From CAYXUG01 sp964468655 (GTDB taxonomy: Bacteria > Fidelibacterota > Marinisomatia > Marinisomatales > CAYXUG01), in contig CAYXUG010000005.1 of the NCBI GenBank assembly GCA_964468655.1, forward strand, positions 1 to 59,256: a stretch of 59,256 bases of DNA, read 5' to 3'. Below the pieces are notes generated by a model. The model was not told the origin of the DNA. It worked only from the letters and a program-made list of their open reading frames with translations, and made no database searches. Both the position numbers and the translations under genes were made by a program. Positions within the stretch are counted from its first letter, which is position 1; each line of letters opens with the position of its first letter. Below are positions 6,848 to 15,717 of the stretch, in pieces.

Positions 6848-8380
6848 TTATCCGTAGCGAATTTTTATAAGTGATTTAAACAACCGCTTAATACGGGAGG
6901 ATGACGGAAACCACCACAATTCCTTCTTCATGCCGAATCTGTCTTCGCACACAGATTGTATTTGCGCAAATGCTTTTATACCTTCTTCACCCTGCATTCT
7001 TCCGATACCGCTGATTCCCATACCACCGAAAGGAAGTTCCACACAGAGGTAATTTGAAAGAACATCATTAATGCAGATATTCCCCGCGCGGATTTTTCGT
7101 GACATCATCCTCGCTCTCCGCTTGTCTGACGTAAAAATTGAGGCATTCAGACCATAGGATAATGAATTCATTTTTTCAAGCGCTTCCTTATCATTTTTCA
7201 CCTTGACAATTGAAATTTCCGGACCGAATGTTTCTTTTGTCATTATGTCCATTGTTTCGTCAACATCTGCCAAAACAGTCGGTTTAATGAAATAACCATT
7301 GAGGGATTCATCAATTTCACCGCCAGTCAAAACAGTTGCACCCTTTTCCACTGCATCTCTGATCTGATTGAGTACAATATCTTTCTGCATTTTTGTGGAC
7401 AGACTCCCCATGTCGTACGTATTGCCATTGGGACCATACGTTATGTTTTCAGTGAGTGCAGTGACTTTTTCAATAAATTCATCTGCTACCTTTTCATCAA
7501 TATAGACCCGCTCAATTGCAATGCATGTCTGCCCGGCATTGGAGAATCCGCCCCACACCGCTGCGTTTGCAGCACGGTCAAGGTCGGCATCATCCGCCAC
7601 ATACATAGGGTCTTTTCCACCCATTTCAAGAATTACAGGTTTTAATTTTTCAGCGCAGGCAACGGCAATTTTTCTCCCCACACCAACACTACCGGTAAAA
7701 CAGATCATATCGGTTTCAGGTGAACCTACAATTTGCTGACCTACTTCTCCTGTACCAATGGCTACATGAAAAATATCTGGTGGAAATCCCGATGAATCTG
7801 CAATTTCTTTTAATTTTAATGCTGTGAGAGGTGTGTATTCTGAAGGTTTCAGGATAACCCCATTCCCTGAAATCAATGCCTGAAATACCGGCGCTGCAGC
7901 TAAAATTAATGGATAATTCCACGGTGAAATTATTCCTACAATCCCACTTGGAAGGTGCCGAACGTATCCTTTCTTTGTTTTTAAAAGACTGGGATTTCTC
8001 GATTCATCAGCAAGTATTTTCGGACCCTTTTTTGAAACAAACCGCATGATTTCCGCTGTTGTCATGATTTCAGATTGACCGTCGAATCGGGTCTTCCCTG
8101 TTTCTGAACAGATGACGTCTATCAGTTCATACATTCGTTCTACCATTTTCTTTCGGACGTCTGTTATGAACCGCGCCCGGTCTTTCAAACTCAGGGATTG
8201 CCAGTATCCAAGACCACCACGGATTTTCTGCAATTTATTATTTATATCATCAGATGAATCAACAGGAATTGAAGTTATAACTTCTTTTGTGGCAGGATTG
8301 ATGCAATCCAATGTTGAGTGTTGCCCGTTTTTACCGGTTGTAGTTTTTTCTTCTGCGGTTTTTTTTAATACTTCTGTCAT
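6848..8380 (-). CDS. NAD(P)-dependent aldehyde dehydrogenase
   Basis: 510-residue aldehyde dehydrogenase superfamily member oxidising an aldehyde to its acid. The sequence has the cofactor-binding segments GIISPWNYPL and FTGSVGVGRKI, the general base Glu in LEMGGKDP, the nucleophilic Cys in NAGQTCIAIER and the C-terminal PFGGMGISGIGR. The C-terminus carries an extra tail of ~25 residues rich in Trp, Lys and Arg (KKELWWFPSSSRIKRLFKS), which may be an amphipathic membrane-association segment, as in some long-chain or apocarotenoid aldehyde dehydrogenases. Substrate unknown. It is 6 bases upstream of the DUF1611 gene and probably cotranscribed with it. Confidence 0.9.
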   Translation of the reverse strand: MTEVLKKTAEEKTTTGKNGQHSTLDCINPATKEVITSIPVDSSDDINNKLQKIRGGLGYWQSLSLKDRARFITDVRKKMVERMYELIDVICSETGKTRFDGQSEIMTTAEIMRFVSKKGPKILADESRNPSLLKTKKGYVRHLPSGIVGIISPWNYPLILAAAPVFQALISGNGVILKPSEYTPLTALKLKEIADSSGFPPDIFHVAIGTGEVGQQIVGSPETDMICFTGSVGVGRKIAVACAEKLKPVILEMGGKDPMYVADDADLDRAANAAVWGGFSNAGQTCIAIERVYIDEKVADEFIEKVTALTENITYGPNGNTYDMGSLSTKMQKDIVLNQIRDAVEKGATVLTGGEIDESLNGYFIKPTVLADVDETMDIMTKETFGPEISIVKVKNDKEALEKMNSLSYGLNASIFTSDKRRARMMSRKIRAGNICINDVLSNYLCVELPFGGMGISGIGRMQGEEGIKAFAQIQSVCEDRFGMKKELWWFPSSSRIKRLFKSLIKIRYG

Positions 8381-8488
8381 GGTATTTAATTCCTATTTCA
8401 TATTTGTATGAATCTAACGTAACAATTCACTTTGGTTCAAGAAATATTCCGCTTTCTTCAGTGCATCGTATTATACAGTAATTTTTCA

Positions 8489-9961
8489 TTACCTTATCCA
8501 AAAACTTCGACTGAACAAAACAATAACGGTAAATATTTCCAACCTTCCCAAAAGCATGCAGAACGACAAGAGCCACTTTGCCGTCATGGGCAGGTGAGCG
8601 TAGTTATCCACTGGTCCTACCGATCCCAATCCCGGACCGATATTCCCGATAGACGCTGCTGTGGCTCCGATAGCGGAAACGATATCCAGTCCCATGGCTG
8701 TCAAAAGAATGGATACAAAGACAAAAATCAGCACATAAAACAGAACAAAACTGACGGTATTCCGCGTAATATCATCTGAAATCAACCTTTTACCAATTTT
8801 TACAGGAATAATCGCTTTGGGGTGGAGAAGTCTCTTTGTCTCCAGAAAAACATATTTGATAATGACCATGACTCTGGCAATTTTCATTCCGCCTCCCGTT
8901 GAGCCGGAACATCCTCCAAAAAACATAAGCATTAAAAGAATGATCTGGGCAAACGATCCCCATAGAGCATAATTTGCAGTACCAAAGCCGGTGGTGGTTA
9001 CAATTGAGATGACTTGAAAAACAGAATCCCGAAATAGTTCATGTGTAATGTTACCAAATAACAGTCCATTATTAATCAATAATATGAGTGTAAAAACAAC
9101 AATTACGCCACAATAAAATTTGAATTCGCCATCACTGAAGTATCCCTTTCTTACACCGCTGATGGCTTTCCAGTGAAGCGCAAAATTGACTCCTGCAAGA
9201 AACATGAAGATTGCGACAATATATTCAATGTATGCACTTCCAAACTGGCCAACGCTTCCATTAAAGGTAGAAAATCCTCCTGTTGCCATCGTGGTAAAGG
9301 TATGGCACATGGCATGGAATAATGACATTCCCCCGAAATAGAGCAAAAGTGTTTCCAATGCGCTGATTCCGAAATATACCATCCACAGCACTTTTGCTGT
9401 TTCCTGGACTCTCGGCTTAATTTTATCCGTAACCGGTCCCGGTACTTCCGCTTTGAACAGTTGTACTCCGCCAACCCCCAATAGAGGCAATATGGCTATG
9501 CCGAATACAATAATTCCCATGCCGCCAATCCATTGAATAAAACTCCGCCAGAACAGGATACCGTGCGGGAGACTTTCAATTCCGTTGGGAAGATTTGGCA
9601 GCGTTTCGGGATTACCAATGATAGAAGCACCGGTTGTTGAAACTCCGGACATGGCTTCAAAAAATGCGTCGGTAACATTGGGAATTGTTTCGGTCATCAA
9701 AAATGGCAGAGCCGAAAAGATGGCGACAACAAACCAGCCAAATGTTACAATAGCAAAACCATCTTTAATATTGAGTTTCACCCTCCCTCTTGTGAAAAAC
9801 CAAATTGGCAATCCCATGAAAAAAGTAATGGCAGCCGATTGAAGAATCCCATCTAAATCGCTATCCCCGTAATAAAAAGACCATGCCGCCGCAAGAAGCA
9901 TGGTCAATCCTAATACAGTCGTAATGGCTGCAAGAACATTCAGAAGACTGCGTATATGCAT
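8489..9961 (-). CDS. trkH: Potassium uptake protein TrkH
   Basis: 490-residue inner-membrane channel subunit of the Trk K+ uptake system, with about ten hydrophobic segments and four P-loop repeats. Selectivity-filter-type segments are visible: STTGAS, TMATGGFS, TTTGFGTA and GNIGPGLGSVGP. The second half contains the family's GGCSGSTGGGMKIAR, and the C-terminus ends GRLEIFTVIVLFSRSFW, as in typical TrkH proteins. The gene starts 8 bases after trkA and is the last of a selenoprotein-trkA-trkH set. Between its end and the aldehyde dehydrogenase start (8381-8488) I see no gene. Confidence 0.95.
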   Translation of the reverse strand: MHIRSLLNVLAAITTVLGLTMLLAAAWSFYYGDSDLDGILQSAAITFFMGLPIWFFTRGRVKLNIKDGFAIVTFGWFVVAIFSALPFLMTETIPNVTDAFFEAMSGVSTTGASIIGNPETLPNLPNGIESLPHGILFWRSFIQWIGGMGIIVFGIAILPLLGVGGVQLFKAEVPGPVTDKIKPRVQETAKVLWMVYFGISALETLLLYFGGMSLFHAMCHTFTTMATGGFSTFNGSVGQFGSAYIEYIVAIFMFLAGVNFALHWKAISGVRKGYFSDGEFKFYCGVIVVFTLILLINNGLLFGNITHELFRDSVFQVISIVTTTGFGTANYALWGSFAQIILLMLMFFGGCSGSTGGGMKIARVMVIIKYVFLETKRLLHPKAIIPVKIGKRLISDDITRNTVSFVLFYVLIFVFVSILLTAMGLDIVSAIGATAASIGNIGPGLGSVGPVDNYAHLPMTAKWLLSFCMLLGRLEIFTVIVLFSRSFWIR

Positions 9962-9969
9962 TTATAAGA

Positions 9970-11310
9970 TTAGATAAATAATTTTTCTACTTTTGGTATC
10001 ACCTGCGGAATTGTAAAAAGCAGTACCGAATCTTCATCTGTAATTGAAGAATCACCTTTTGGAATAAACAGGTTTCCGTGGTGATTTACTGCGCCGATAA
10101 TGCAGGCGGAAGGCAAGTCAACTTCTCTTAATTTTGTTTTTGTAATTTCACTGCCAACAACAGGTGTAATTTCTACTGCTTCTACAGGAATATCTTCAAA
10201 ATTTTTCACCGACACATGATCACCGCTTTTAATATATTCGTGAATAATATTGACAGTTGACATATTTTTACTCACCACTGCATCCAATCCGATAACTTTA
10301 GTAGCAGGAATATAATCAGTGGTAGATACATGCACGATCGTTTGTTTTGACCCAAGATGCTTGGCTAGGAGAGCTGAAAGAATATTTGTCTTTTCACTTT
10401 CTGTGACCGCTATAAAACTGTCCAATTCATCAATATTTTCTGATTTAAGAAATTCTATTGAGGTACCATCACCATTTAATATCAATGTTTTATCCAACCT
10501 TGTCGCCAGTTTCCTTGCCTTTTCCTTGTTATTGTCAACAAGCCTGACATCAATTTCCGATGATAATTTGTTTGCCACAGTTCTTCCAATTTTGCCCCCT
10601 CCTACAATCAATGCATTTCGTGTTTCATTAATGGGTTTCCCAACCATTTCAAGTACATGGTTGACACTATCACGTTTTGCAAGAAAATAACATAAATCAT
10701 CACCCTGAAATGTAAAATCTCCATGTGGAATAATAGTCTCTTGATTTCTCAATACCGCTACAGCACAGAAGGAAAAATGGTTATATTCTTCCCGGATATC
10801 CTTAAGTAATTTATTGGAAATGGGGGTTCCATTTTCAAGTCGGATTCCCACTACCTGTAAACGTCCCCCTTCGAAATCCATAACACTGGTTGCGGATGTT
10901 TGTTTAACCAATCTTACAATTTCTTCAGAGGCAGCCATTTCAGGATGAATGACAAGATCTATTCCAAATTTCTCCGGATGAATGATGGTATCTTTTTTCG
11001 AGTATTCTGTATTTCTTAACCGGGAAATTATTTTTCTGGCACCCAGTTCATGAACCAACTGACAGGCAATTAAATTGACTTCATCAACACGGGTAACAGT
11101 GACAACAATATCGGATTCTCCCACTTTCGCCTCCTTCAATACTGTGGGACTTGCACCATCACCTTCTACAACAAATACATCGAGGTATTCCCGAGCCCGC
11201 TCACATTTCATTGGGTTATTATCAATGGCAGTGATATCAAAATTTTCTTCACTCAACCCTTTGGCAAGGTTGAACCCAACTTCCCCAACACCAATGATCG
11301 TAATTTTCAT
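9970..11310 (-). CDS. trkA: Trk potassium transporter regulatory subunit TrkA
   Basis: 446-residue cytosolic NAD(H)-binding gating subunit for TrkH. It has a duplicated layout: two Rossmann RCK-N domains (GVGEVGFNLAKGL at residue ~7 and ALIVGGGKIGRTVANKL at ~234), each followed by an RCK-C domain. The full two-copy length is typical of trkA rather than of single-RCK ktrA. Its ATG overlaps the TGA of the upstream CMD-family gene (ATGA), so the two are translationally coupled, and trkH follows directly. Confidence 0.95.
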   Translation of the reverse strand: MKITIIGVGEVGFNLAKGLSEENFDITAIDNNPMKCERAREYLDVFVVEGDGASPTVLKEAKVGESDIVVTVTRVDEVNLIACQLVHELGARKIISRLRNTEYSKKDTIIHPEKFGIDLVIHPEMAASEEIVRLVKQTSATSVMDFEGGRLQVVGIRLENGTPISNKLLKDIREEYNHFSFCAVAVLRNQETIIPHGDFTFQGDDLCYFLAKRDSVNHVLEMVGKPINETRNALIVGGGKIGRTVANKLSSEIDVRLVDNNKEKARKLATRLDKTLILNGDGTSIEFLKSENIDELDSFIAVTESEKTNILSALLAKHLGSKQTIVHVSTTDYIPATKVIGLDAVVSKNMSTVNIIHEYIKSGDHVSVKNFEDIPVEAVEITPVVGSEITKTKLREVDLPSACIIGAVNHHGNLFIPKGDSSITDEDSVLLFTIPQVIPKVEKLFI

Positions 11311-11909
11311 TGTTTTACTCGCTCGTTTTCTGGATTGTTTATCATTTCTTTAGTGACAGGTAATGGACAATATTCTCCACTGGAAAATTCCTGGGACTCA
11401 ATCTTTAATGCGTGGTCAAATCTTGCTCTATAGTTCTCCCATGCGATAGCCGAAGTCAATTCAACAATCTGCTCATTATTAAAATATTCTTTTATTTTTT
11501 CGAATATCTCATCGGGAATTTCAGCGGGCGTTTTGGTCATGGCATCTGCGTATCGCAGAACGGCTTTTTCAGTTTCATCAAATTGAGAGGAAATTATATA
11601 ATCTTGTAATTCGTTTAATTTTTGATCAGTCAACCCAAGTTTTCTGCCAACGGCAGAACCGATATCAATTCAGAAGGGACACCCAATGAGAGTTGCTGTT
11701 CTTATCTGAGCCAGCAGTTTAATATGACCCGGGACTGTCTTTGCCCCTTTTTGCGCCTGTTCCATAAGAATGTAACCTCTGAATATCTTTTTATGATGAG
11801 CTGTCACTTCTAATGGAGTGGGTACTTTTCCAAATTTCCTTTTAGATACGAAACATGCAATTCCCGCAAGAATTGACTTTCCTGTTTCTACCCTTTTAAT
11901 TCTTAGCAT
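11307..11909 (-). CDS. CMD/AhpD-family selenoprotein with CxxU motif (in-frame TGA)
   Basis: Read as one 200-residue protein with the TGA at 11672-11670 taken as selenocysteine. Residues 1-79 run from MLRIKRVE to ATLIGCPF; the TGA then falls exactly where relatives have the second Cys of the CxxC motif (GCPxCIDIGSA), giving CPFU. The same frame continues IDIGSAVGRKLGLTDQKL to a TGA overlapping trkA. Both halves match the ~200-residue carboxymuconolactone decarboxylase/AhpD-like family and neither half alone is complete. A 7-bp hairpin with a G-first loop begins 11 bases after the TGA, as expected for a bacterial SECIS. The role is probably a peroxidase or thiol-dependent reductase, by family. 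The alternative is a nonsense mutation, but the exact Cys position and the hairpin argue against it. Confidence 0.82.
11642..11658 (-). promoter_or_regulatory. SECIS-like hairpin downstream of the Sec TGA
   Basis: On the minus strand, TTCTGCC (11658-11652), loop GTT, and GGCAGAA (11648-11642) form a perfect 7-bp stem. The loop starts 18 bases after the TGA and its first base is G. Both features fit the usual bacterial selenocysteine insertion element (G in the first two loop positions, loop about 16-37 nt after UGA). It lies within the coding sequence, as bacterial SECIS elements do. Confidence 0.7.
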
Positions 11910-11934
11910 AAACCCGCAACATGTATTTGGTATT

Positions 11935-12678
11935 TTATCTCAAAAGGACCATTTTCATGGAATGATGGTTGACACCAACCTTCAGCAAACAGATATATTC
12001 TCCCGAGGACATCTCTTCACCTGAAGCGTTTTTTCCATCCCAACTGATGGAATGGTATCCGGCAGGAAGTACGTTATTTTTTAAGATTCGTACTTCATCA
12101 CCACTGGAATCAAATACCGAAAGGTTAATAATGGCATCTTCAGCAAGTTCAAATTTGATTTCAGTTTCTGCCTCAAACGGATTCGGGAAGTTTTGAGACA
12201 GCTTAAATTTTTTGGGTAATTCTGGAACGATGAAAATCTGGCCTGAAGAAATTCGAAGATTGATTTTCTTTCCCCGGGGAGAAGACGCGATAAAATCCTT
12301 GACGATTAACTCAAGTTCACCGCCATTTTCAACGAGAGATGAAATGGGGATCGTAAGAACCGGATTCGTTAAATCTATTCCTTTGCCGTCCATACTGAAT
12401 GCAATGACTTTCACTTCATCTGAATCACCACCCGTATGCAACTGCAAATGTTTATTTTCAGGGGAAAATTCTGGCTTCCCAAGCATCAGTTTGGTACTGT
12501 CAAAGGCAAGCGTAAATTGAAGTCCCGCAATATTTTCCGGGGAATTAATAGTTAAAAATATTCTGCCATCCTGATCTTTTGATATGGTTGCATCGGAAAA
12601 TTCAACTTGGGTAAGTTGATCGTCCCCAATCAAAGACAGAGGTAAAATGAAGAGTAATTTGAAAATCGTCGAACGCAT
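11935..12678 (-). CDS. Secreted protein with cohesin-like domain and C-terminal sorting domain
   Basis: 247 residues from ATG 12678. An in-frame ATG at 12711 adds 11 polar residues before the signal peptide, so the shorter start is preferred. The signal peptide is MRSTIFKLLFILPLSLIG. Residues ~20-150 form a beta-rich region resembling a cohesin-like fold (IAGLQFTLAFDSTKL, later LTNPVLTIPISSL). The last ~85 residues are a Por-secretion/FlgD-like sorting domain (FKLSQNFPNPFEAETEIKF ... SSGEYICLLKVG ... MKMVLLR). It is probably exported through a type IX-like pathway and attached to the surface or released. Role unknown. Confidence 0.82.
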   Translation of the reverse strand: MRSTIFKLLFILPLSLIGDDQLTQVEFSDATISKDQDGRIFLTINSPENIAGLQFTLAFDSTKLMLGKPEFSPENKHLQLHTGGDSDEVKVIAFSMDGKGIDLTNPVLTIPISSLVENGGELELIVKDFIASSPRGKKINLRISSGQIFIVPELPKKFKLSQNFPNPFEAETEIKFELAEDAIINLSVFDSSGDEVRILKNNVLPAGYHSISWDGKNASGEEMSSGEYICLLKVGVNHHSMKMVLLR

Positions 12679-12744
12679 AAAACAATGTTGTCTATCAGGT
12701 AAATTACGCATTTCGTTTTTTAAATAAAATAAAAGTTAATTCAA

Positions 12745-14040
12745 TTAATGAACAAAATTTCCAATGACTACATTATTTCTCATGCAATTTAAATTGATTG
12801 GGGTAATTGTACCAATCATCTTTTGATCGCCTTCAACATTCACTTTCATATAATTTTCTGTAAATCCTGATAACTCTCCGTTTTCATAGGATTCAAATAA
12901 AACCGAGTGAGTAGTACTAAGTTGGTTTTCATAAAACACTTTCCGTTTAGATTCTGAAAGTTTCCTTAATATTTTACACCTATTTTGTCTTTCTTCCATA
13001 TGAACAACATCGTGGTAATGGATGGCTTCCGTATTTTCCCGTTCTGAGTAAGAAAACACATGCAAATAACTGATATCCAAATCATGAATAAAATTGTACG
13101 TTTCCAGAAAATCCTTTTCAGTCTCACCGGGGAATCCAACAATGACATCCACTCCTATGCAACAGTCAGGAATCAATTTTTTAATTGTTCTAACACGATT
13201 TTCATACAATTCTTTTAAATATCTACGCTTCATCTTTTTTAAGATTTTGTTTGAACCCGATTGCAATGGAATGTGAAAATGGGGCATTATTGTTTTAGAA
13301 TGTGAGGCAAATTGAATAATCTCATCCGAGAGTAAATTCGGTTCAATGGATGAAATCCGGATTCTGTCAATTCCATCCACCTTGTTAAGCTGATAAAGTA
13401 GATTTAAAAAATTATCATCCCTTCCCGCTACGAAATCCCCAATATTGACGCCTGTGAGCACAATTTCTTTAATTCCATTATTTGCGATTTCATTTGCTTT
13501 CAAAACAACATTTTCAGTGGTGTCACAACGGCTAACTCCTCTTGCTAAGGGAATGGTGCAGAAAGAACAATTGTAATTACAGCCGTCTTGAACTTTAAGG
13601 TATGATCTCGTCCTTTCACCAAAAGAATAGCTGGATACAAAACTCTCCACCTCAGAAATATCACAACTGTAAACAGAGGTTCCCCCATTACGTCCAATTG
13701 ATTCAAGATAGTTATTTAGGTTGAATTTCTCTCCTGTGCCAAGCACCAAATCGACTCCGGGAATTTTACTAATTTCTTCCGGTTTCAACTGTGCATAACA
13801 ACCGGTAACTGCAACATGAGCGTTTGGAGATCTGCGCAAAGCACCTCGTATAATTTTCCTGCACTTGCGGTTCGCGTTTTCAGTTACAGAGCAGGTGCTG
13901 ATTACATACAAGTCCGCTCGTTGAGAAAAATCCACCAGTTCATATTGATCCGTTTTTAAAATAGTTCTGCAAATTTCTGATGTTTCAGAAAAATTCAGTT
14001 TACACCCTAATGTTTGGAATGCTATTGTGCTTTTTTTCAT
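12745..14040 (-). CDS. mtaB: tRNA (N6-L-threonylcarbamoyladenosine37-C2)-methylthiotransferase MtaB
   Basis: 431-residue radical-SAM methylthiotransferase that adds a methylthio group to t6A37 of tRNA. An N-terminal UPF0004 domain with Cys residues (TLGCKLNFSE, ISTCSVTENA, VTGCYAQ) binds one [4Fe-4S] cluster. The radical-SAM core has CNYNCSFC (CxxxCxxC) near residue 153, and a C-terminal TRAM-like region follows. The KLNFSE segment after the first Cys is typical of MtaB rather than MiaB or RimO. It ends 18 bases before the nucleotidyltransferase gene region begins on the same strand. Confidence 0.92.
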   Translation of the reverse strand: MKKSTIAFQTLGCKLNFSETSEICRTILKTDQYELVDFSQRADLYVISTCSVTENANRKCRKIIRGALRRSPNAHVAVTGCYAQLKPEEISKIPGVDLVLGTGEKFNLNNYLESIGRNGGTSVYSCDISEVESFVSSYSFGERTRSYLKVQDGCNYNCSFCTIPLARGVSRCDTTENVVLKANEIANNGIKEIVLTGVNIGDFVAGRDDNFLNLLYQLNKVDGIDRIRISSIEPNLLSDEIIQFASHSKTIMPHFHIPLQSGSNKILKKMKRRYLKELYENRVRTIKKLIPDCCIGVDVIVGFPGETEKDFLETYNFIHDLDISYLHVFSYSERENTEAIHYHDVVHMEERQNRCKILRKLSESKRKVFYENQLSTTHSVLFESYENGELSGFTENYMKVNVEGDQKMIGTITPINLNCMRNNVVIGNFVH

Positions 14041-14058
14041 TCAGTCAACTTCGTGCGA

Positions 14059-15123
14059 TTATGCCAATTCGACTCTGCTCTGGTCACCTAACATAAAACG
14101 GTTTGTTACAGGTCTCTGATTTTGTCCTCTTATTTGGACATCCATCCCTAGCAATGAATCGGCAATTCGGTGAGAAACATTTTCAATAAAAGTTCTCTCC
14201 AAAAATATGGAATTTTCCACTTCACTATTTACGATTCGGCACTCATTGCCAATGGCTGTATGGGGACCAAGATACGCATTTTCAATTGTCACATTCCGCC
14301 CAACAACCACAGGACCTCTTATTCTGCTGTTCACAATTTTACATCCTTTGCCGATTCTCACTCTTCCGGAAATACTTGAGGCACTGTCCACATCTCCAGT
14401 AATATTATTCTCCTGCGATTCCAATACAAGCCGATTTGCATCCAAAAGGTCGGACACTTTACCGGTATCCTTCCACCATCCTGTTATTTCTGAAAATGAA
14501 ATTTTATACCCTTTTTCCAGAAGGAATTGATGAGCATCTGAAATTTCCAATTCACCGCGCGAAGACGGTGTAATTTTGTTCACTGCTTCAAAGATACTGT
14601 TGTCATAAATATAAATTCCTGTGACTGCATACTTGCTTTTTGGTTTTTCAGGTTTTTCTTCAATTCCTACAATGGCATGATCATTTATTTCAGGTACGCC
14701 GAATCTTTGCGGGTCGGGAACTTCGCTAAGTACCAGATGGCAATTTGATTTTTTTTCGCTGAAACTGTCAATGAACTTTTTAATACCACCTACCAATATA
14801 TTATCACCCAGATAAAAAATAAACTCATCATCTCCAATAAAGTCTTGAGATATTTTCACTACGTGGGCAAGTCCTTTTGGTGATTCCTGTGAAATATAGG
14901 TTATGGATATTCCAAGTTCTGAACCGTTACCAAATACTTTTTGAACTTCAGTATCTCCTTTATTAATAACGATTCCCGCTTCTGTAATCCCTGCATCTCT
15001 TACATATTCCAGCGCATAGGCAAGCATTGGCTTGTTTGCAATGAGAATAAGATGTTTATTTTGTGTGTGAGTTATGGGTCTCAGACGGGTACCATGCCCT
15101 CCCGCTGTAATCAATGCCTTCAT
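14059..15123 (-). CDS. Glucose-1-phosphate thymidylyltransferase (long form)
   Basis: 354-residue sugar nucleotidyltransferase making an NDP-sugar (dTDP-glucose by family tradition) for surface polysaccharide. The N-terminal catalytic domain starts MKALITAGGHGTRLRPIT (the GGxGTRLxP loop), with FYLGDNIL for metal and sugar binding and GWWKDTGKVSDLL late in the domain. Residues ~240-354 form a left-handed beta-helix of hexapeptide-like repeats (ISGRVRIGKGCKIVNSRIRG), as in the long RmlA-like enzymes of archaea and some bacteria. It lies 5 bases after the RNase H-like gene. Confidence 0.88.
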   Translation of the reverse strand: MKALITAGGHGTRLRPITHTQNKHLILIANKPMLAYALEYVRDAGITEAGIVINKGDTEVQKVFGNGSELGISITYISQESPKGLAHVVKISQDFIGDDEFIFYLGDNILVGGIKKFIDSFSEKKSNCHLVLSEVPDPQRFGVPEINDHAIVGIEEKPEKPKSKYAVTGIYIYDNSIFEAVNKITPSSRGELEISDAHQFLLEKGYKISFSEITGWWKDTGKVSDLLDANRLVLESQENNITGDVDSASSISGRVRIGKGCKIVNSRIRGPVVVGRNVTIENAYLGPHTAIGNECRIVNSEVENSIFLERTFIENVSHRIADSLLGMDVQIRGQNQRPVTNRFMLGDQSRVELA

Positions 15124-15128
15124 TTTTT

Positions 15129-15704
15129 TTATTTATTTAGTCCTTCGTGACTAAGTAAATCCGCTTTTTTATTTTTATCACGAAGGACATGTGTAATTTG
15201 CCAAAAATTAAAATTTTCAAAATGATTCATTACCTGCTGATAAAGTTTCCGTATTCTTTCATTTTTCACCTTGTACTCTCTGTTGATCTGTTTCACCATC
15301 AACTCACTATCACTGAAAACTCGAATGGTATCCGCCCTTAATTCTGTCGCCAGTTCAAGACCTTTTATCAATGCCCCGTATTCTGCTTCATTGTTTGTCG
15401 CTTTACCGATATTTTCAGCAAATGTCAGCAATTCGTCCCTGTTATTCCCTTTCTCATTTGAACGGTAAAAAACACCTCCGATGCCCGCTGTTTCCTTCTG
15501 CAAATTTGCGGCGCCATCCACATATAATACCAAATGTACTGGTTTACTTTTTTCATCATCTTTTGAGCTATTTAACAATTTTGAATAGATTTTTTTCCAT
15601 TCTTTAATGGTTGATCCATTTACCATTCGGGCTATTTCATCGATACGATCCGGTGAAAATAGCGAATGTAAAAGTTGCTCTTCTCTACTTGAAAATTCTA
15701 TCAT
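15129..15704 (-). CDS. Ribonuclease HI family protein
   Basis: 191 residues. After a ~55-residue helical N-terminal extension, the RNase H fold carries the expected acidic set: LYVDGAANL (first Asp), NNEAEYGALI (Glu), VFSDSELMVKQI (second Asp) and RDKNKKADLL (fourth). This is the YpdQ/RnhA-like type, which hydrolyses RNA in RNA-DNA hybrids; the basic protrusion of E. coli RnhA is absent. The extension has no recognised domain. It sits between a PD-(D/E)XK nuclease gene and a nucleotidyltransferase gene. Confidence 0.85.
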   Translation of the reverse strand: MIEFSSREEQLLHSLFSPDRIDEIARMVNGSTIKEWKKIYSKLLNSSKDDEKSKPVHLVLYVDGAANLQKETAGIGGVFYRSNEKGNNRDELLTFAENIGKATNNEAEYGALIKGLELATELRADTIRVFSDSELMVKQINREYKVKNERIRKLYQQVMNHFENFNFWQITHVLRDKNKKADLLSHEGLNK

Positions 15705-15717
15705 GGATGGATAGAAA

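Noticed and set aside
11307..11633. Separate 108-codon gene starting at TTG 11633.
   Set aside because: It lacks the N-terminal half of the CMD fold and has no ribosome site; the frame continues through TGA into the upstream half, so it is treated as one selenoprotein gene.
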